Positions 8,182 to 18,242 of a stretch of 64,000 bases of DNA are shown here, piece after piece. Made by a program: the position numbers and the translations under genes. A model generated the notes under the pieces. The model saw only the letters and a list, made by a program, of their open reading frames with translations, made no database searches and was not told where the DNA came from. Each line of letters begins with the position of its first letter. The first letter of the stretch is position 1. This DNA is from Trypanosoma brucei gambiense DAL972 (Eukaryota > Euglenozoa > Kinetoplastea > Trypanosomatida > Trypanosomatidae): contig NC_026741.1 of NCBI RefSeq assembly GCF_000210295.1, positions 1,736,001 to 1,800,000 on the forward strand, in the 5' to 3' direction.

Positions 8182-11100
8182 TTAAACAGTCCTCCCCACC
8201 GTGGATGCCGTAACAGAAGGTTGCAGCTGTGTTTGTTTTCTCATGCCATCCACCATCCAGTCGCTTGTGGGCATCAGATCGGGAGATATCATGCTTGGTT
8301 TAGGTATGACAACTGGAGGTAGCACAGAGCGCGCGAAGCACGACGAGTAGTCAAACTTTCTCCTCTTCTTCATTTCCTCTTGCCGCCGCTTGTATTCGTC
8401 CATCCGCTCCGACAAGCGGCGCCTTGTTTCAAGGGCCAGTCGCAGGGTACTCGAGGTCGATGGCCCCAAAGCCTGTTGATCAAGTTCCATTGAGAGGTCT
8501 CCATCTCCAGGAAGTAATCCCTGTAGTTTCCGCCGGAACGCACCCCTGGCATACCCATATGGCCGCACTTTATCCAACCGCGAAGTTAAGGAAACCAACA
8601 CAGCTTTTGCCCGGCTGGCGTCATGCACTTCACTGGAAAAATGGGACCTTGCGCTGCCCTTCCCTGACAAACTTCCACGCAACTCTAAGGCACTAGAGCC
8701 CCCCAAAGAGTGGTTTCCCGCGTTGGTAGGCGATTCGTCACCCGCACTGCTCGTTGTACTGGAGGCTGCACGAGATCGCGGATGAGAGTGGGACCGGCGA
8801 GTCTGCCCTTGGGGAAGCGCAGTCTGTTCACTACCCAGTGGGGCACCAGAGCAGCTGGCCCCCTCAGAGATCACTGGTACAGTCTGCGGACAAGTAGGTT
8901 GTCCTACCAACTGTTCCATACTGTCCTGTATTGAGGAGGAAGGAGTAGTGGGGCAGGCCACATCCCCTTGAACGGCAGTAGCCTCTGTCAAGAAGAAGGA
9001 AGGAACAGATGGCGTTCCTGGCGGCATGATTGTGGTGGCCACCACACTCACACGCTTTCCCCGCGACAAGGGGACGGAAGCGCCGTCCTCCGCAGCGGCA
9101 GCGCCCACGTTCATAATGCTCTGGAAACTGTTTTCTGGCTTCATAATGCTCTCTACCAACACCTCCTCCATGGTGTTGCAGTTTTGTTTCCCCTCAACGA
9201 ACGACGGTTCACCCGCGTATGTAGTTACGTCTTCGAGGTCCCACCTGTCCCGACCAAATACCCCCACAAGCAAAACTTTGTTAAGAGAAGACCGCCCAGC
9301 TGGCTGCAAGCCGCTGTTGGAGAGGGAAGGTTTCCTCAGGGCATCCTCAATACGAAAGAGGCGCACCTGGCGGTCAAGGGAGCCGACGATAATAAAACGG
9401 TGCCCCTGAAAGGAAAACACCTCGAGGGTTGTGACCTCATCGGAAGCGCCCGAGAAAACAAAACGACGCGCAACGAACTGCTGCAGCTCTGCCGCCGGCG
9501 TTGTGACTGCATGCAGGTCGAAACCACATACCCGGCCTCTTGAATCACCGTATATCATTAAGCCATCGTCGGAAATGAAAAGCGCTTTGCGAATGTGGCA
9601 ATCGAATCGGCGAATCAAACGCAGATGGCTTATTACCGTCTGAGTAACAAATGAGTAGATGCAGAGCACACCGGTGTCAAGGACGGCCACAATCAGATTC
9701 TGCCCCTGCTCGTTTACATAGGCAAGTTGCAGTACGGCACCTCTTCGTGCTTCACTTTGTTCCCTAAGCCGACACTCAGCTATCGGATGTCCGCCTCCAA
9801 TACTGTATACATACAGTGTTCCATCCCCAGTACCTATGCAGAGATACGTATCACGTGCCACACAGCACGCCGTTATAGAAGTAAGACCAGGAACCCGAAA
9901 TACCACTGATTTGGATTCCTCCACCCCACTCGGAAGAACCTTTCGACTATACGTAGTTACGCGGCACGTACGTGCAGCCCAAGCTATCAGCTTACTTTGG
10001 TGTGAAAATGTAAATACATCGGAGTCAAGTTGGTCGGAAGCATCTTGTACCAGCATCTCTGATTCAAGCGGCGCGTACGTCTCTGGATCCCATGTTATCA
10101 GAGAGCAGTCTTGGCCCCCGGTAACAAGCCTCACCTGCGAGCTTGTCGACCAAGAACAGGACGCAACAGTGGCATGGCTCCTTGAGATATCGCCCATGCG
10201 TACGGCATGGGAGACAACCACATGACGCTTCATCTCCCCCGTGGTGAGCTTCCAAGCGCGCCAAGTTCCTTCATCAAACGTATGTACCATCAAGGATGCT
10301 TTATGTATGACGGCAGCCACAACACCACCGCTGTGTGAGCACGGCTGGCGGCTATCCCTCACGGCAGCACCCCGGTGCTCAGCGACTTCCCCATCGTCTT
10401 CCTCAACCATATTTCCGAACTCTGCACCCGTGGACTGCGCGGTGGCCCCCTCACAACGCTGGCGGCGAGTGCGACTTGCAGAGGAACTTGAATCCTTACT
10501 CTTTGAAGCGGCATATAGGACGGGACCACGTAAAGCACAAATAAGAGTAGAGTGGAACGGATGCCACGCAACAACGCCATCGGAATCCCGCTCACTGCGT
10601 TCCATCATTTGCCTTGAAAAATCAGAGGCAGTGAAATTGGATTGGGGCTCCGGTTGCTGTATAGTCGCGATAGACTTACTGGCGTGTACCTCGTACACTT
10701 TGATGGTCTTATCCGCCAACAATACCGCCAGGCGGCCCCTATGTGGGTGCATAGAGGCACTAAGAATTTCCTGCGATTCAGGGGGGAAACTACGAAACGG
10801 ATCACCGTGGCGGCCAATCACCCACACCGAGACCCGCCGGTTGACATGTACAGTGATGAAGTACTTTGAAGGCGGTATCCACTCCATAGACCTAATGGCT
10901 CGCATCTGGTGACCAATTCTACGGGGCTCTCCCGCAGGTTCAAAAGATGGTCCAACAGGAAGGCGGTAGACGAAGCCATCAGCGCCAGCGGTGAAGATAG
11001 AGGTCGCATAAGATGAATAGAACAGCCCTGACACCATCTCCTTGTGCATAGTAACAAGAAACTCCAGTCGCACAGGTTTGGTGTTCGCTCCCGAGAGCAG

Positions 11101-12537
11101 TGCACTTGCACGAACATCAGCACTCACATCAAAGGCACCCACCTTTCCTTCCGCCGTCCCGAAGCAAAACATGCCTAAGTGTGGCTCGAACCAAGTTGCT
11201 GTGGGATTCAAGAAACCAACAACAGGTTTGGCAAGAACCTTTTTAGGAAGTACGTCCTTCTGCGCATCACGGCGTCGACGATGAAACATTATTGATTGCT
11301 CATTTTCACGTAATCTAATACGATACAACCCACATTCTCCTGGCCGCATTCCGTAACGCTGAACATCTTGAGCGGAGGGCTGATTCACTTCGTTGCAAGC
11401 AGTTAGAAGGGACTCGCAACCTACATATTTCTGAATGATATCACCACTCGAAAAATCCAAAAGAGTCAGCTGATTGTTTGTGGTCGAAATGAGAATGTAG
11501 TCTTCATCCATTAGTAGGTACATACCAATTACCCACGACGAGCCAGTGTTAAACAAGTTGCGCACGAACGCCCCCGTGGCAGCACTCCACACTTTAACAA
11601 AACCATCTTTACTACTCGTAATAATAAATGCACTAAGCGGTGCCACCAGCACATGATCTGGGGACTGAAGGTGAATTTCATATTTCCATAGAGCTTTCCC
11701 GTCACGCTTCTTATCCTTCCTCGCCCTCGCCCAGTCAGGCCACCCCTCGTTATCCTTCCTCGAGTCTTTCGAGTACCGCCCAGAACTCACCTTGTCGCAG
11801 ATTTGCGTGTAAGAAATTGTTTCATCACCGAAGTCGTGGGAGTGTTCGTAGTCCCGCACAAAGTTATTCGTAATATCGCTCCACCGTACCAAGCTGTGCG
11901 TTCGTGTTTTCTTCTGCAACAGTTCAATCAAACCAGCAGACGCCTGCTCCACCATCTGAGTATGCCGCCCTTTACGACGCACCCTCATGATGGTGGCACT
12001 CTCACTTCCTTCCGAAGAGTGTTCATCCTCTTCATCCTGACTATGAAGGGAGCCACTGCGGGACTCCTTGGAGTCATTCAAAAGTAGTTTGAGAAGCTCC
12101 TTATTACTCAGTTCACACGCATCCCACAGCGCATCATGCACATCAAGACGGATGGACAGGGAATTCACCCACTCCTCCACCTCTTTAATGTATTCCTTCC
12201 AGTTACTATCATATGACATGGTTAGTGTTAGATCCATGTTTACGTCTTCATCCGGATCACCACTGCAGTTTGCAACATTTAGCCTGGCGTCGATAATTCC
12301 CACCACGAAGTGAATTGTCCACTCATTTGTTAACGCGGGGTCCCCGTCATCCGAAATGCTGTACTTGGAAAAGCACTGAAACAGACGCCTAAACTGTTCT
12401 ACACCCATGAGTGAACCCCATGACTGTGTCGACGTGAGTATCTGATTTGGCGCGTACCGCGCCGCCAACCTGGCGCCCAGTCTTATACTAACTTCCTCCT
12501 CCTCATCTTTTGAAGACTCCATCCGCATCGTCACCAT
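8182..12537 (-). CDS. Large WD40-repeat protein, 1451 aa
   Basis: An ATG start at 12537. The first 200 residues are acidic, with no recognised domain. Many WD40-type repeats follow from about residue 300 to 1100, for example ITSSKDGFVKVWS, FTAGADGFVYRL, LLADKTIKVYEV, TGGQDCSLITWDP, CIGTGDGTLYVYS and VGSLDRQVRLFRI, enough for two beta-propellers. The tail is Ser/Thr/Gln-rich and ends in a short basic coiled coil (RRLSERMDEYKRRQEEMKK) and a Pro-rich end. The layout resembles large flagellar or ciliary WD proteins (WDR49/WDR64-like), which is only an inference. No catalytic motif is seen, so a scaffold role is most likely. Confidence 0.75.
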   Translation of the reverse strand: MVTMRMESSKDEEEEVSIRLGARLAARYAPNQILTSTQSWGSLMGVEQFRRLFQCFSKYSISDDGDPALTNEWTIHFVVGIIDARLNVANCSGDPDEDVNMDLTLTMSYDSNWKEYIKEVEEWVNSLSIRLDVHDALWDACELSNKELLKLLLNDSKESRSGSLHSQDEEDEHSSEGSESATIMRVRRKGRHTQMVEQASAGLIELLQKKTRTHSLVRWSDITNNFVRDYEHSHDFGDETISYTQICDKVSSGRYSKDSRKDNEGWPDWARARKDKKRDGKALWKYEIHLQSPDHVLVAPLSAFIITSSKDGFVKVWSAATGAFVRNLFNTGSSWVIGMYLLMDEDYILISTTNNQLTLLDFSSGDIIQKYVGCESLLTACNEVNQPSAQDVQRYGMRPGECGLYRIRLRENEQSIMFHRRRRDAQKDVLPKKVLAKPVVGFLNPTATWFEPHLGMFCFGTAEGKVGAFDVSADVRASALLSGANTKPVRLEFLVTMHKEMVSGLFYSSYATSIFTAGADGFVYRLPVGPSFEPAGEPRRIGHQMRAIRSMEWIPPSKYFITVHVNRRVSVWVIGRHGDPFRSFPPESQEILSASMHPHRGRLAVLLADKTIKVYEVHASKSIATIQQPEPQSNFTASDFSRQMMERSERDSDGVVAWHPFHSTLICALRGPVLYAASKSKDSSSSASRTRRQRCEGATAQSTGAEFGNMVEEDDGEVAEHRGAAVRDSRQPCSHSGGVVAAVIHKASLMVHTFDEGTWRAWKLTTGEMKRHVVVSHAVRMGDISRSHATVASCSWSTSSQVRLVTGGQDCSLITWDPETYAPLESEMLVQDASDQLDSDVFTFSHQSKLIAWAARTCRVTTYSRKVLPSGVEESKSVVFRVPGLTSITACCVARDTYLCIGTGDGTLYVYSIGGGHPIAECRLREQSEARRGAVLQLAYVNEQGQNLIVAVLDTGVLCIYSFVTQTVISHLRLIRRFDCHIRKALFISDDGLMIYGDSRGRVCGFDLHAVTTPAAELQQFVARRFVFSGASDEVTTLEVFSFQGHRFIIVGSLDRQVRLFRIEDALRKPSLSNSGLQPAGRSSLNKVLLVGVFGRDRWDLEDVTTYAGEPSFVEGKQNCNTMEEVLVESIMKPENSFQSIMNVGAAAAEDGASVPLSRGKRVSVVATTIMPPGTPSVPSFFLTEATAVQGDVACPTTPSSSIQDSMEQLVGQPTCPQTVPVISEGASCSGAPLGSEQTALPQGQTRRSHSHPRSRAASSTTSSAGDESPTNAGNHSLGGSSALELRGSLSGKGSARSHFSSEVHDASRAKAVLVSLTSRLDKVRPYGYARGAFRRKLQGLLPGDGDLSMELDQQALGPSTSSTLRLALETRRRLSERMDEYKRRQEEMKKRRKFDYSSCFARSVLPPVVIPKPSMISPDLMPTSDWMVDGMRKQTQLQPSVTASTVGRTV

Positions 12538-13047
12538 TTTCCTACCTTTTTCGTCCGTCTTCTAATCTGCTTCACAATTATGCGTGTATGTAGACAAATG
12601 TAATTTGTTTTTTTTTTTCTCTTTGCAAACTTCCTTTGGTAACTACGTAGCCGCTACAATCTTTCTGTTTAAAACAGAGAGACGGCAGCACACAGTGACC
12701 GGTTCGTTACAAATACTTGTGACTGCCCAACTAAAACCAAAATTATAACAAACAATCGTCGTTGTAGCTCGGTCACGACTATAGGTGGAGGACGGGGGAA
12801 AGAGCTGCATGTAATGACTGCCAAAGGGAGCGGTACAGACACAAGCGTATTAGTGGTAAGTGAGTGAAAAAGTGTATTTCATTAGTATTTAGCTACAGAA
12901 TCTTTGCACGGCCGCCTACTGATTTCAACCGAATCAGCTACCCCAAACCCAACTCTCATACAGACGCACAGACATATACGTATACATGTGTATAGACAAG
13001 CAGCATATTTAAAAGCAGGCAAATGCGGATGTCAGCACCACAACGCC
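12538..13047. other. Intergenic, no gene seen
   Basis: Contains a T run near 12607-12620 on the plus strand and otherwise mixed sequence. It should hold the 3'UTR of the 516-aa gene and the splice acceptor of the WD40 gene. Confidence 0.4.
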
Positions 13048-14598
13048 TCAATCAGATATCTCCTCTGCCATCCGCAGTCGCGAATGTGACTTTTGTAAGC
13101 GACTCATGAACTTCTTCTTAAAAACTATATCGTTGGGATGCAGTAGCAACGCATCCACAGCCTCCCTATTCTGCAGCAAGTAACGCATCTCCTCCACACC
13201 GCCCGCCCATTCGCCATGTACAAAGAATACCGGAAACACAGCGTGCTCCTCATGCCGGCGGAATACGGCCTTGCGTAGAAGCCTCTGCCATGAATGAAAA
13301 TCGTCCAACGGTAATTTGAGAGGAGGTCGTGAACCATCCTTTGCACTGCATTCGCCCGTGTCGGTCACGGCATCACTGCGATCTGCGCAAGAGCAAGAAG
13401 AGTGACCCTCATTACTAGAGTTATCACACCCTGCCGCCCTACCCTGTAGAACCGCAAGACCGCTCTCCACCTCACCATTTTGCACGGCAGTGCACATCAT
13501 ACTTGTGAGGTCGTCGACTGACAACACATAAGGCACGATTCGTCGATGAGCAAACGCCTTTAACCACTTTCTCTCTATGAAAGCACACTGCCGCTCTACG
13601 TCCTCCTCGCACCGAAACTGTCCAGGAGGGCCACGCCCATATATATCGCACTCGGCTTCATTCCCATTGTTACTCCTACTGCCACCTCTTTCATAACTCC
13701 CCTGACTCAAGTTGTAATTCCTACCGTAAATCACGACCGCGAGGTGTGGCTTCAAAATGCATTCCCGGAACCAACGTTGCACACACTCTACAGCCACGAG
13801 CTCACGCTCAGCCGCAACGAACTCAACGTCAGGCACCGCTTCCGACGCCTGTGTAATCTGGAAACGAAGAAGCGTCTCACTCTGTCGCTCATTAACCGAA
13901 CGAACGAAGCGTGCAATCCGGTGCTGCAGCTCACCTCTCACCTCATTCTCTCCCCTTTCCTCAACCTTTCCACATAGCTCATCACCCACACGGTACTGCC
14001 CAGAGGCTGCAGTACCCGAAGTGGTGAGAGATTTAATGTCCACGCACACACCGCACACTTTTTGAACACGGTTGAACCGCGACACGTCGAACCGACCGCT
14101 CCACGCGACCGATAGGCGGACGGCCGCGACGGGGACCTGCAATCCCTGCGCAACCACGCCACGGTACTGATCCCTAAGCCGGTAGTCGTAATGAGAAAAT
14201 CCAACAAGAAGGTCCGGGTTGACACTACCATCACATGGGAGTGGTGGCAATGGCGAGTCGAAGACGGCTTTTATGCGCTGCAGACGCTGATCATACAAAG
14301 TATCGAGCGCGGTACGACCAGTGGTAGGGTCTACCTCCTCGTAGCACCAACCTTCACCCGAAGGCGCAGTCGCGGTCGCGGACACCACATCACCACTGCT
14401 GCTGGTGCCACTAACCCCACTATCTCTGATGTCCCCATCAGCACTCGTCGCACCACCTTTGCCCACACCACTTCCATCGAAGGAAATCCCACATTGAGAC
14501 AGTTTCAACGGTAGGGAAGACCGCAGCTTCGACATTCCATGTGTGAACCGTGATGTCGGTAGTGTGGCGGTGCGCGCAAGGAATGGTCGCCACGACAT
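13048..14598 (-). CDS. Unknown protein with possible mitochondrial presequence
   Basis: A 516-aa protein from an ATG at 14598. I do not recognise the family. The first 25 residues (MSWRPFLARTATLPTSRFTH) lack acidic residues and are rich in Arg, Ser and Thr, which fits a mitochondrial targeting peptide. A Gly/Ser linker follows to about residue 80. The remaining sequence looks globular, with a Trp-containing core (RLSVAWSGRFDV, VECVQRWFRECI, FHSWQRLLRKAVFRRH) and a basic C-terminus (KKKFMSRLQKSHSRLR). No transmembrane segment is seen. Many kinetoplastid-specific mitoribosomal and RNA-editing factors look like this, but that is only a guess. Confidence 0.7.
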   Translation of the reverse strand: MSWRPFLARTATLPTSRFTHGMSKLRSSLPLKLSQCGISFDGSGVGKGGATSADGDIRDSGVSGTSSSGDVVSATATAPSGEGWCYEEVDPTTGRTALDTLYDQRLQRIKAVFDSPLPPLPCDGSVNPDLLVGFSHYDYRLRDQYRGVVAQGLQVPVAAVRLSVAWSGRFDVSRFNRVQKVCGVCVDIKSLTTSGTAASGQYRVGDELCGKVEERGENEVRGELQHRIARFVRSVNERQSETLLRFQITQASEAVPDVEFVAAERELVAVECVQRWFRECILKPHLAVVIYGRNYNLSQGSYERGGSRSNNGNEAECDIYGRGPPGQFRCEEDVERQCAFIERKWLKAFAHRRIVPYVLSVDDLTSMMCTAVQNGEVESGLAVLQGRAAGCDNSSNEGHSSCSCADRSDAVTDTGECSAKDGSRPPLKLPLDDFHSWQRLLRKAVFRRHEEHAVFPVFFVHGEWAGGVEEMRYLLQNREAVDALLLHPNDIVFKKKFMSRLQKSHSRLRMAEEISD

Positions 14599-15229
14599 CT
14601 GATTGTCCTTTTACTTCCCTTTGTAGGCACACACGCACACACAGACACACACACAAACAAGCAAACAAGCAAACAAACAAGAGGAACGGACACAGGAAGG
14701 GTAGCAAGCCTGTATACAAAGAAGGTCACAAATAAAATAAGACGAAAGCATCCGGACGAGCACATAAACGAGGAGGGAAGGTCGGTCTAGGTGAAAAGTA
14801 ATGATGAATGATATTTGATGGATCCACAGCCCTACAATTATTCAATACTGATAACGGCACCAACAAAAAAAAAAAATTGACCGCCTCTGTTAGCCGTCAT
14901 CATACATACACCGTGTGTAGCAGAACGATAGACATTCCGCGCTATCATGACAAATACATCTCCCTTGCTCGGACACACGCCACAACAAAGAAATAGTGAA
15001 GGAATCAAATCAGTGTACCGACCCACATATTTGCAAGAAGGGTAAAGAAACAACGATGGAATGCCGACACCACAACAAATATACCCAAAACCTGCGGACA
15101 AATGAGAACGTCACGCCCATGCACATTCAACAACACATACACAACCTATATGTGCCGAAGTGCTACCGCCAGCTGGGGCGGTGCCACCAACGACACGATT
15201 AACAAAAAGAGAAACGGGAACCATCAAAT
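14599..15229. other. Intergenic, no gene seen
   Basis: A 631-base gap holding the AC/AAC-rich repeat at 14628-14680. The short overlapping open frames are made of repeat sequence and carry no coding signal. Confidence 0.4.
14628..14680. repeat. Low-complexity AC / AAAC tract
   Basis: An imperfect CA repeat passing into CAAA-type units. It lies just upstream of the 516-aa gene, so on its transcript the tract reads G/T-rich and pyrimidine-biased. It may double as part of the trans-splicing signal. Confidence 0.8.
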
Positions 15230-16531
15230 TTATTCCGTTTCCCCCAGTATCCACGGATCTTGCAAAAGCTCCTCAACCGTTGGCCGCTGAATCGGATCAC
15301 GCACTAAGCAGCGGCGCATAAAGGCTAAGCAACCCGACGTTGCCTCGGTTACAGGAAGTTCTGTTGGTCCCTCCGGTGATTGGGCAATCATCATAATTGC
15401 CGCTGCCGCGTTGGCCTGGCTCGGCCACGGTGGTTTTCCCGTGTGCATCTCAGCTACTGTACAACCCACCGACCAAACATCCGCCTTGTAACTATACCCA
15501 CCAGCCTCACCCGTCACGTCTACCACTTCTGGTGCCATCCAATATGGTGTTCCTATCACCGTTCGACTCTGTGCCACCGCATCCGATAGCCGACGGGCGG
15601 CACCAAAGTCCACCAGTTTAATTTGTGCCTCACGCTCTGGGTCACAGGAAGTGTCTACAAGTATGTTGTCGCCCTTAATGTCACGGTGAATGATGCGTTG
15701 GGAGTGCAAGTAGAGCAGCCCACAGAGAAGCTGTCGCGTCCAACGGCGAATAACATTGGGAGGAAGTGGTTTAAACTTCTTCACGAGCGCAGAGAGAGAG
15801 CCACCACCAATATACTCCATGAACATGCAAATAGCGGAGTTTGTTGGATCGAAGTATACGCCCTTGAAGGTGCAGAGGTTCTTGTGACTAAGGCGTTGCA
15901 TCATGTTAATCTCGCGCGATAGCGAAACGAGCTCCTTCACACTAAACGTTCCAGTTTTATTACCAACTTCTACACACTTCACGGCGTAGAAAGCACCGCT
16001 ATCAAGAAGTCCAAGAAACACCGAACCATACGTCCCCCGTCCGATCAGCAATCCCTTGCGCCACGTACCAAGCTCAGAAGAATTCGCGGTTTGAAGCATC
16101 TCAGGCGTAATGCCCTCAGGGTTGAGTGTTGTCAGAGCGGTGTACTTTGCCTCTTCCTCAGGTGATGCCCGCAGCGTGCCCTCATCCAAACTTTCTTGCG
16201 TACTAAATTCATGCTTAACAGTCGAAAGCGGCGTGGGCGATTGTATGGGAGGAAATCTAGTGGAGCTAGTTCCGAGAGGTTCCTGGGGATTGTGGCTGGT
16301 GTTCGGTGAAGGCTTGAGAGTCGAGCTCGCCCTGGCACTCCGCTGTGTGGCGTTTGCACCACTGGGTTTCGAAGCTTGTCCGACATTCGCGGTCAAATTT
16401 TTTTGCAGGCTTGACGTCCCCTTCTTCTTCGTCCCACATTTCGAGCAGAATTTTGCCGTTGATTTCGTGAAGGGAGCGCCACAGTGATCACACACGGGAG
16501 GTTTCCCTAACGTTGCAGGTGTGCAACTCAT
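15230..16531 (-). CDS. STE11-type (MAPKKK-like) protein kinase with zinc ribbon
   Basis: A 433-aa protein. The open frame extends seven codons further, but only to a TTG, so the ATG at 16531 is used. A zinc ribbon lies at the N-terminus (Cys14, Cys17, Cys29, Cys32: CDHCGAP then CSKCG). A Ser/Thr/Pro-rich linker follows to about residue 130. The kinase domain runs from about 158 to the end. The glycine loop is GRGTYGSVFLG, the lysine is in YAVKCVEV, the catalytic loop is HRDIKGDN, the metal motif is DFGAA and the P+1 loop is GTPYWMAPEVV, all intact. GTPYWMAPE with HRDIKGAN/GDN type loops is typical of MEKK/STE11 kinases, which phosphorylate MAPK kinases. The kinase domain reaches the C-terminus, so regulation must come from the N-terminal half. 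Confidence 0.9.
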   Translation of the reverse strand: MSCTPATLGKPPVCDHCGAPFTKSTAKFCSKCGTKKKGTSSLQKNLTANVGQASKPSGANATQRSARASSTLKPSPNTSHNPQEPLGTSSTRFPPIQSPTPLSTVKHEFSTQESLDEGTLRASPEEEAKYTALTTLNPEGITPEMLQTANSSELGTWRKGLLIGRGTYGSVFLGLLDSGAFYAVKCVEVGNKTGTFSVKELVSLSREINMMQRLSHKNLCTFKGVYFDPTNSAICMFMEYIGGGSLSALVKKFKPLPPNVIRRWTRQLLCGLLYLHSQRIIHRDIKGDNILVDTSCDPEREAQIKLVDFGAARRLSDAVAQSRTVIGTPYWMAPEVVDVTGEAGGYSYKADVWSVGCTVAEMHTGKPPWPSQANAAAAIMMIAQSPEGPTELPVTEATSGCLAFMRRCLVRDPIQRPTVEELLQDPWILGETE

Positions 16532-16949
16532 TTCACCGCAGAAGAAAAGCAACCCACAGGGGCGAATAAGACGTGTAGTCAGGCACTGTTGACCCCTAGA
16601 TGTTTTTCTTCTGTTTGACTGGTTCCCTTACCACACACTGTCTACAGAAGCGGTGGTAAACTTCGGAGACGGGTTTCCTTTTATTAATACGAGCACACGA
16701 ACCAAAAAAAAAATAAAAAAGGGAGGAAACACATCAGAAAACGAATGGAGCACTACCGACAACAGGGAACCCACAAAATGGTCCATAATACACCAACGGA
16801 GACGGCTATCGGGGAAGCCACTTACGCTTATGAGCATCCCTGCAGGGAGGGTACAATAGGTGGAGGAAGTATAATGTTGTGAAACGATATGACCAAAACA
16901 ACGACTTCAATAGCAAAGGGAAGACATAGGACATGAAAAGAAAAACGGG
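16532..16949. other. Intergenic, no gene seen
   Basis: A 418-base gap. The minus-strand copy of 16700-16725 is a run of pyrimidines, likely part of the splice-acceptor zone of the kinase gene. Confidence 0.4.
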
Positions 16950-18242
16950 CTAAACGACCGATCCTTGTGGCACGTTGCCACCGGCACCCTTACGTTGCAT
17001 ATCCATTCCATCATCCTGGGGATTCCTGTTATACCACTGGACCGCGGCGTGGCGCTCCAAAATGAGTGCTGCACGCTGTCGCCGACATGTGGCATCTCCT
17101 CCCACCGATGTAGCATTGTCGCCATTAACGTTGTACTGGTCCATGCAATGAGTCCGCTGCACAGCCTTGGCCCATTCCACTTCCTCAGACGTTGGAACGA
17201 AAGCCTCATGACACGCCGCAATCTGCGATGGCCGCAGCACCACCCGCCCGTCAAACCCAAAAGCACGACACCGCTGCATATCATGACGGAAGCCAATAGA
17301 GTCGGAAACATCACTGAATCCACCGTCGAAGAGATACATCCCGTGCGCCTTGGCCGCAGTCATGACCTGACAAGCACTGTGAAGCGCTGGGAGCGAACGA
17401 ACATGCTTCAGTTGGGTGGCCTCAACATCTTCGGAAAAGTTCAAGCTACCGGAGCGTTTTTCGCTATTAACGCTTGGGTACTGCATTTCATACGCGAGTT
17501 CTTCACGGTCGACTATGGCATACCGATAGTGCCCCTGTGCGCAAACCGCAGATGCCTGTAGCACGGACAAGGGTGTATTGAATGCTGCCCATAGTTTGTG
17601 ACTGGGGTGGATGAACTCCTGAACCAACTCATATGTGTTTGCCGTAACCGATGGCAGCACCACGCCCTCAATGAGGTCACCCAACACGCCAACAAGCTCC
17701 ATGTCAAGGAATCCTCTTCCTGCATCAAACTCCGGAGAGTTGACACGCACGAGCCAGCGTGCTCGTCCTCCATTGAAAATTTGACCCACCGTCCCCTCCC
17801 CACTTTGTGTCTTCCACTCACCGTCGTCACTGCACCCTTCCATGTAGTCTCCCCGCACACTTTCGCGAAGAAAACGCAGGAGACGATCCCGCGCTTCCGA
17901 AGCTCCACCGCTGCGGTCGCTTCCGCCAAAAACGCCACGTGTTAAGTCGAGCATTACGACATCAGCGACTACATCATACCGCTTCTGTCGTCGGAGCGCA
18001 TCCTTAATATCACCTGCAGGGACAGCAAGCACACTACGAGGGCATGCATTGGGGTTAGTGTGAATGGGTAATTGGAGGTTTTCGGTGTTTTCGGCTCCAC
18101 TGCCGCGGCTGCTTGTCTTCGCCGATGCCGTTTCCTGGTTGGAAACAGCAGCACACCACGCGCTATATCCGTCCTGCAAGCGTTTGAAACAGCCGAAGAC
18201 GCCGGTGGTTGCAGGACAGCGAAGAGGGTAACATTTCCACAT
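16950..18242 (-). CDS. CitE / HpcH-HpaI family lyase-fold protein, probably mitochondrial
   Basis: A 430-aa protein from an ATG at 18242. The first 35 residues are basic and aromatic with few acids, fitting a mitochondrial presequence. Residues about 69-370 follow the citrate lyase beta / CLYBL pattern: PRSVLAVPAG, then VVADVVMLDLTRGV, RWLVRVNSP, GVVLPSV, and a long HDMQRCRAFGFDGRVVLRPS followed by QIAACHEAFVPTSEEVEWA. These enzymes cleave or form CoA thioesters such as citramalyl-CoA or malyl-CoA, using Mg2+. Two features are unusual. The acidic residue after LPKVE-type strands is missing (LPSVTANT), and a 35-residue Gly/Ser-rich insertion sits before the RVN strand. The substrate, and whether it is active, are open. 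Confidence 0.75.
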   Translation of the reverse strand: MWKCYPLRCPATTGVFGCFKRLQDGYSAWCAAVSNQETASAKTSSRGSGAENTENLQLPIHTNPNACPRSVLAVPAGDIKDALRRQKRYDVVADVVMLDLTRGVFGGSDRSGGASEARDRLLRFLRESVRGDYMEGCSDDGEWKTQSGEGTVGQIFNGGRARWLVRVNSPEFDAGRGFLDMELVGVLGDLIEGVVLPSVTANTYELVQEFIHPSHKLWAAFNTPLSVLQASAVCAQGHYRYAIVDREELAYEMQYPSVNSEKRSGSLNFSEDVEATQLKHVRSLPALHSACQVMTAAKAHGMYLFDGGFSDVSDSIGFRHDMQRCRAFGFDGRVVLRPSQIAACHEAFVPTSEEVEWAKAVQRTHCMDQYNVNGDNATSVGGDATCRRQRAALILERHAAVQWYNRNPQDDGMDMQRKGAGGNVPQGSVV

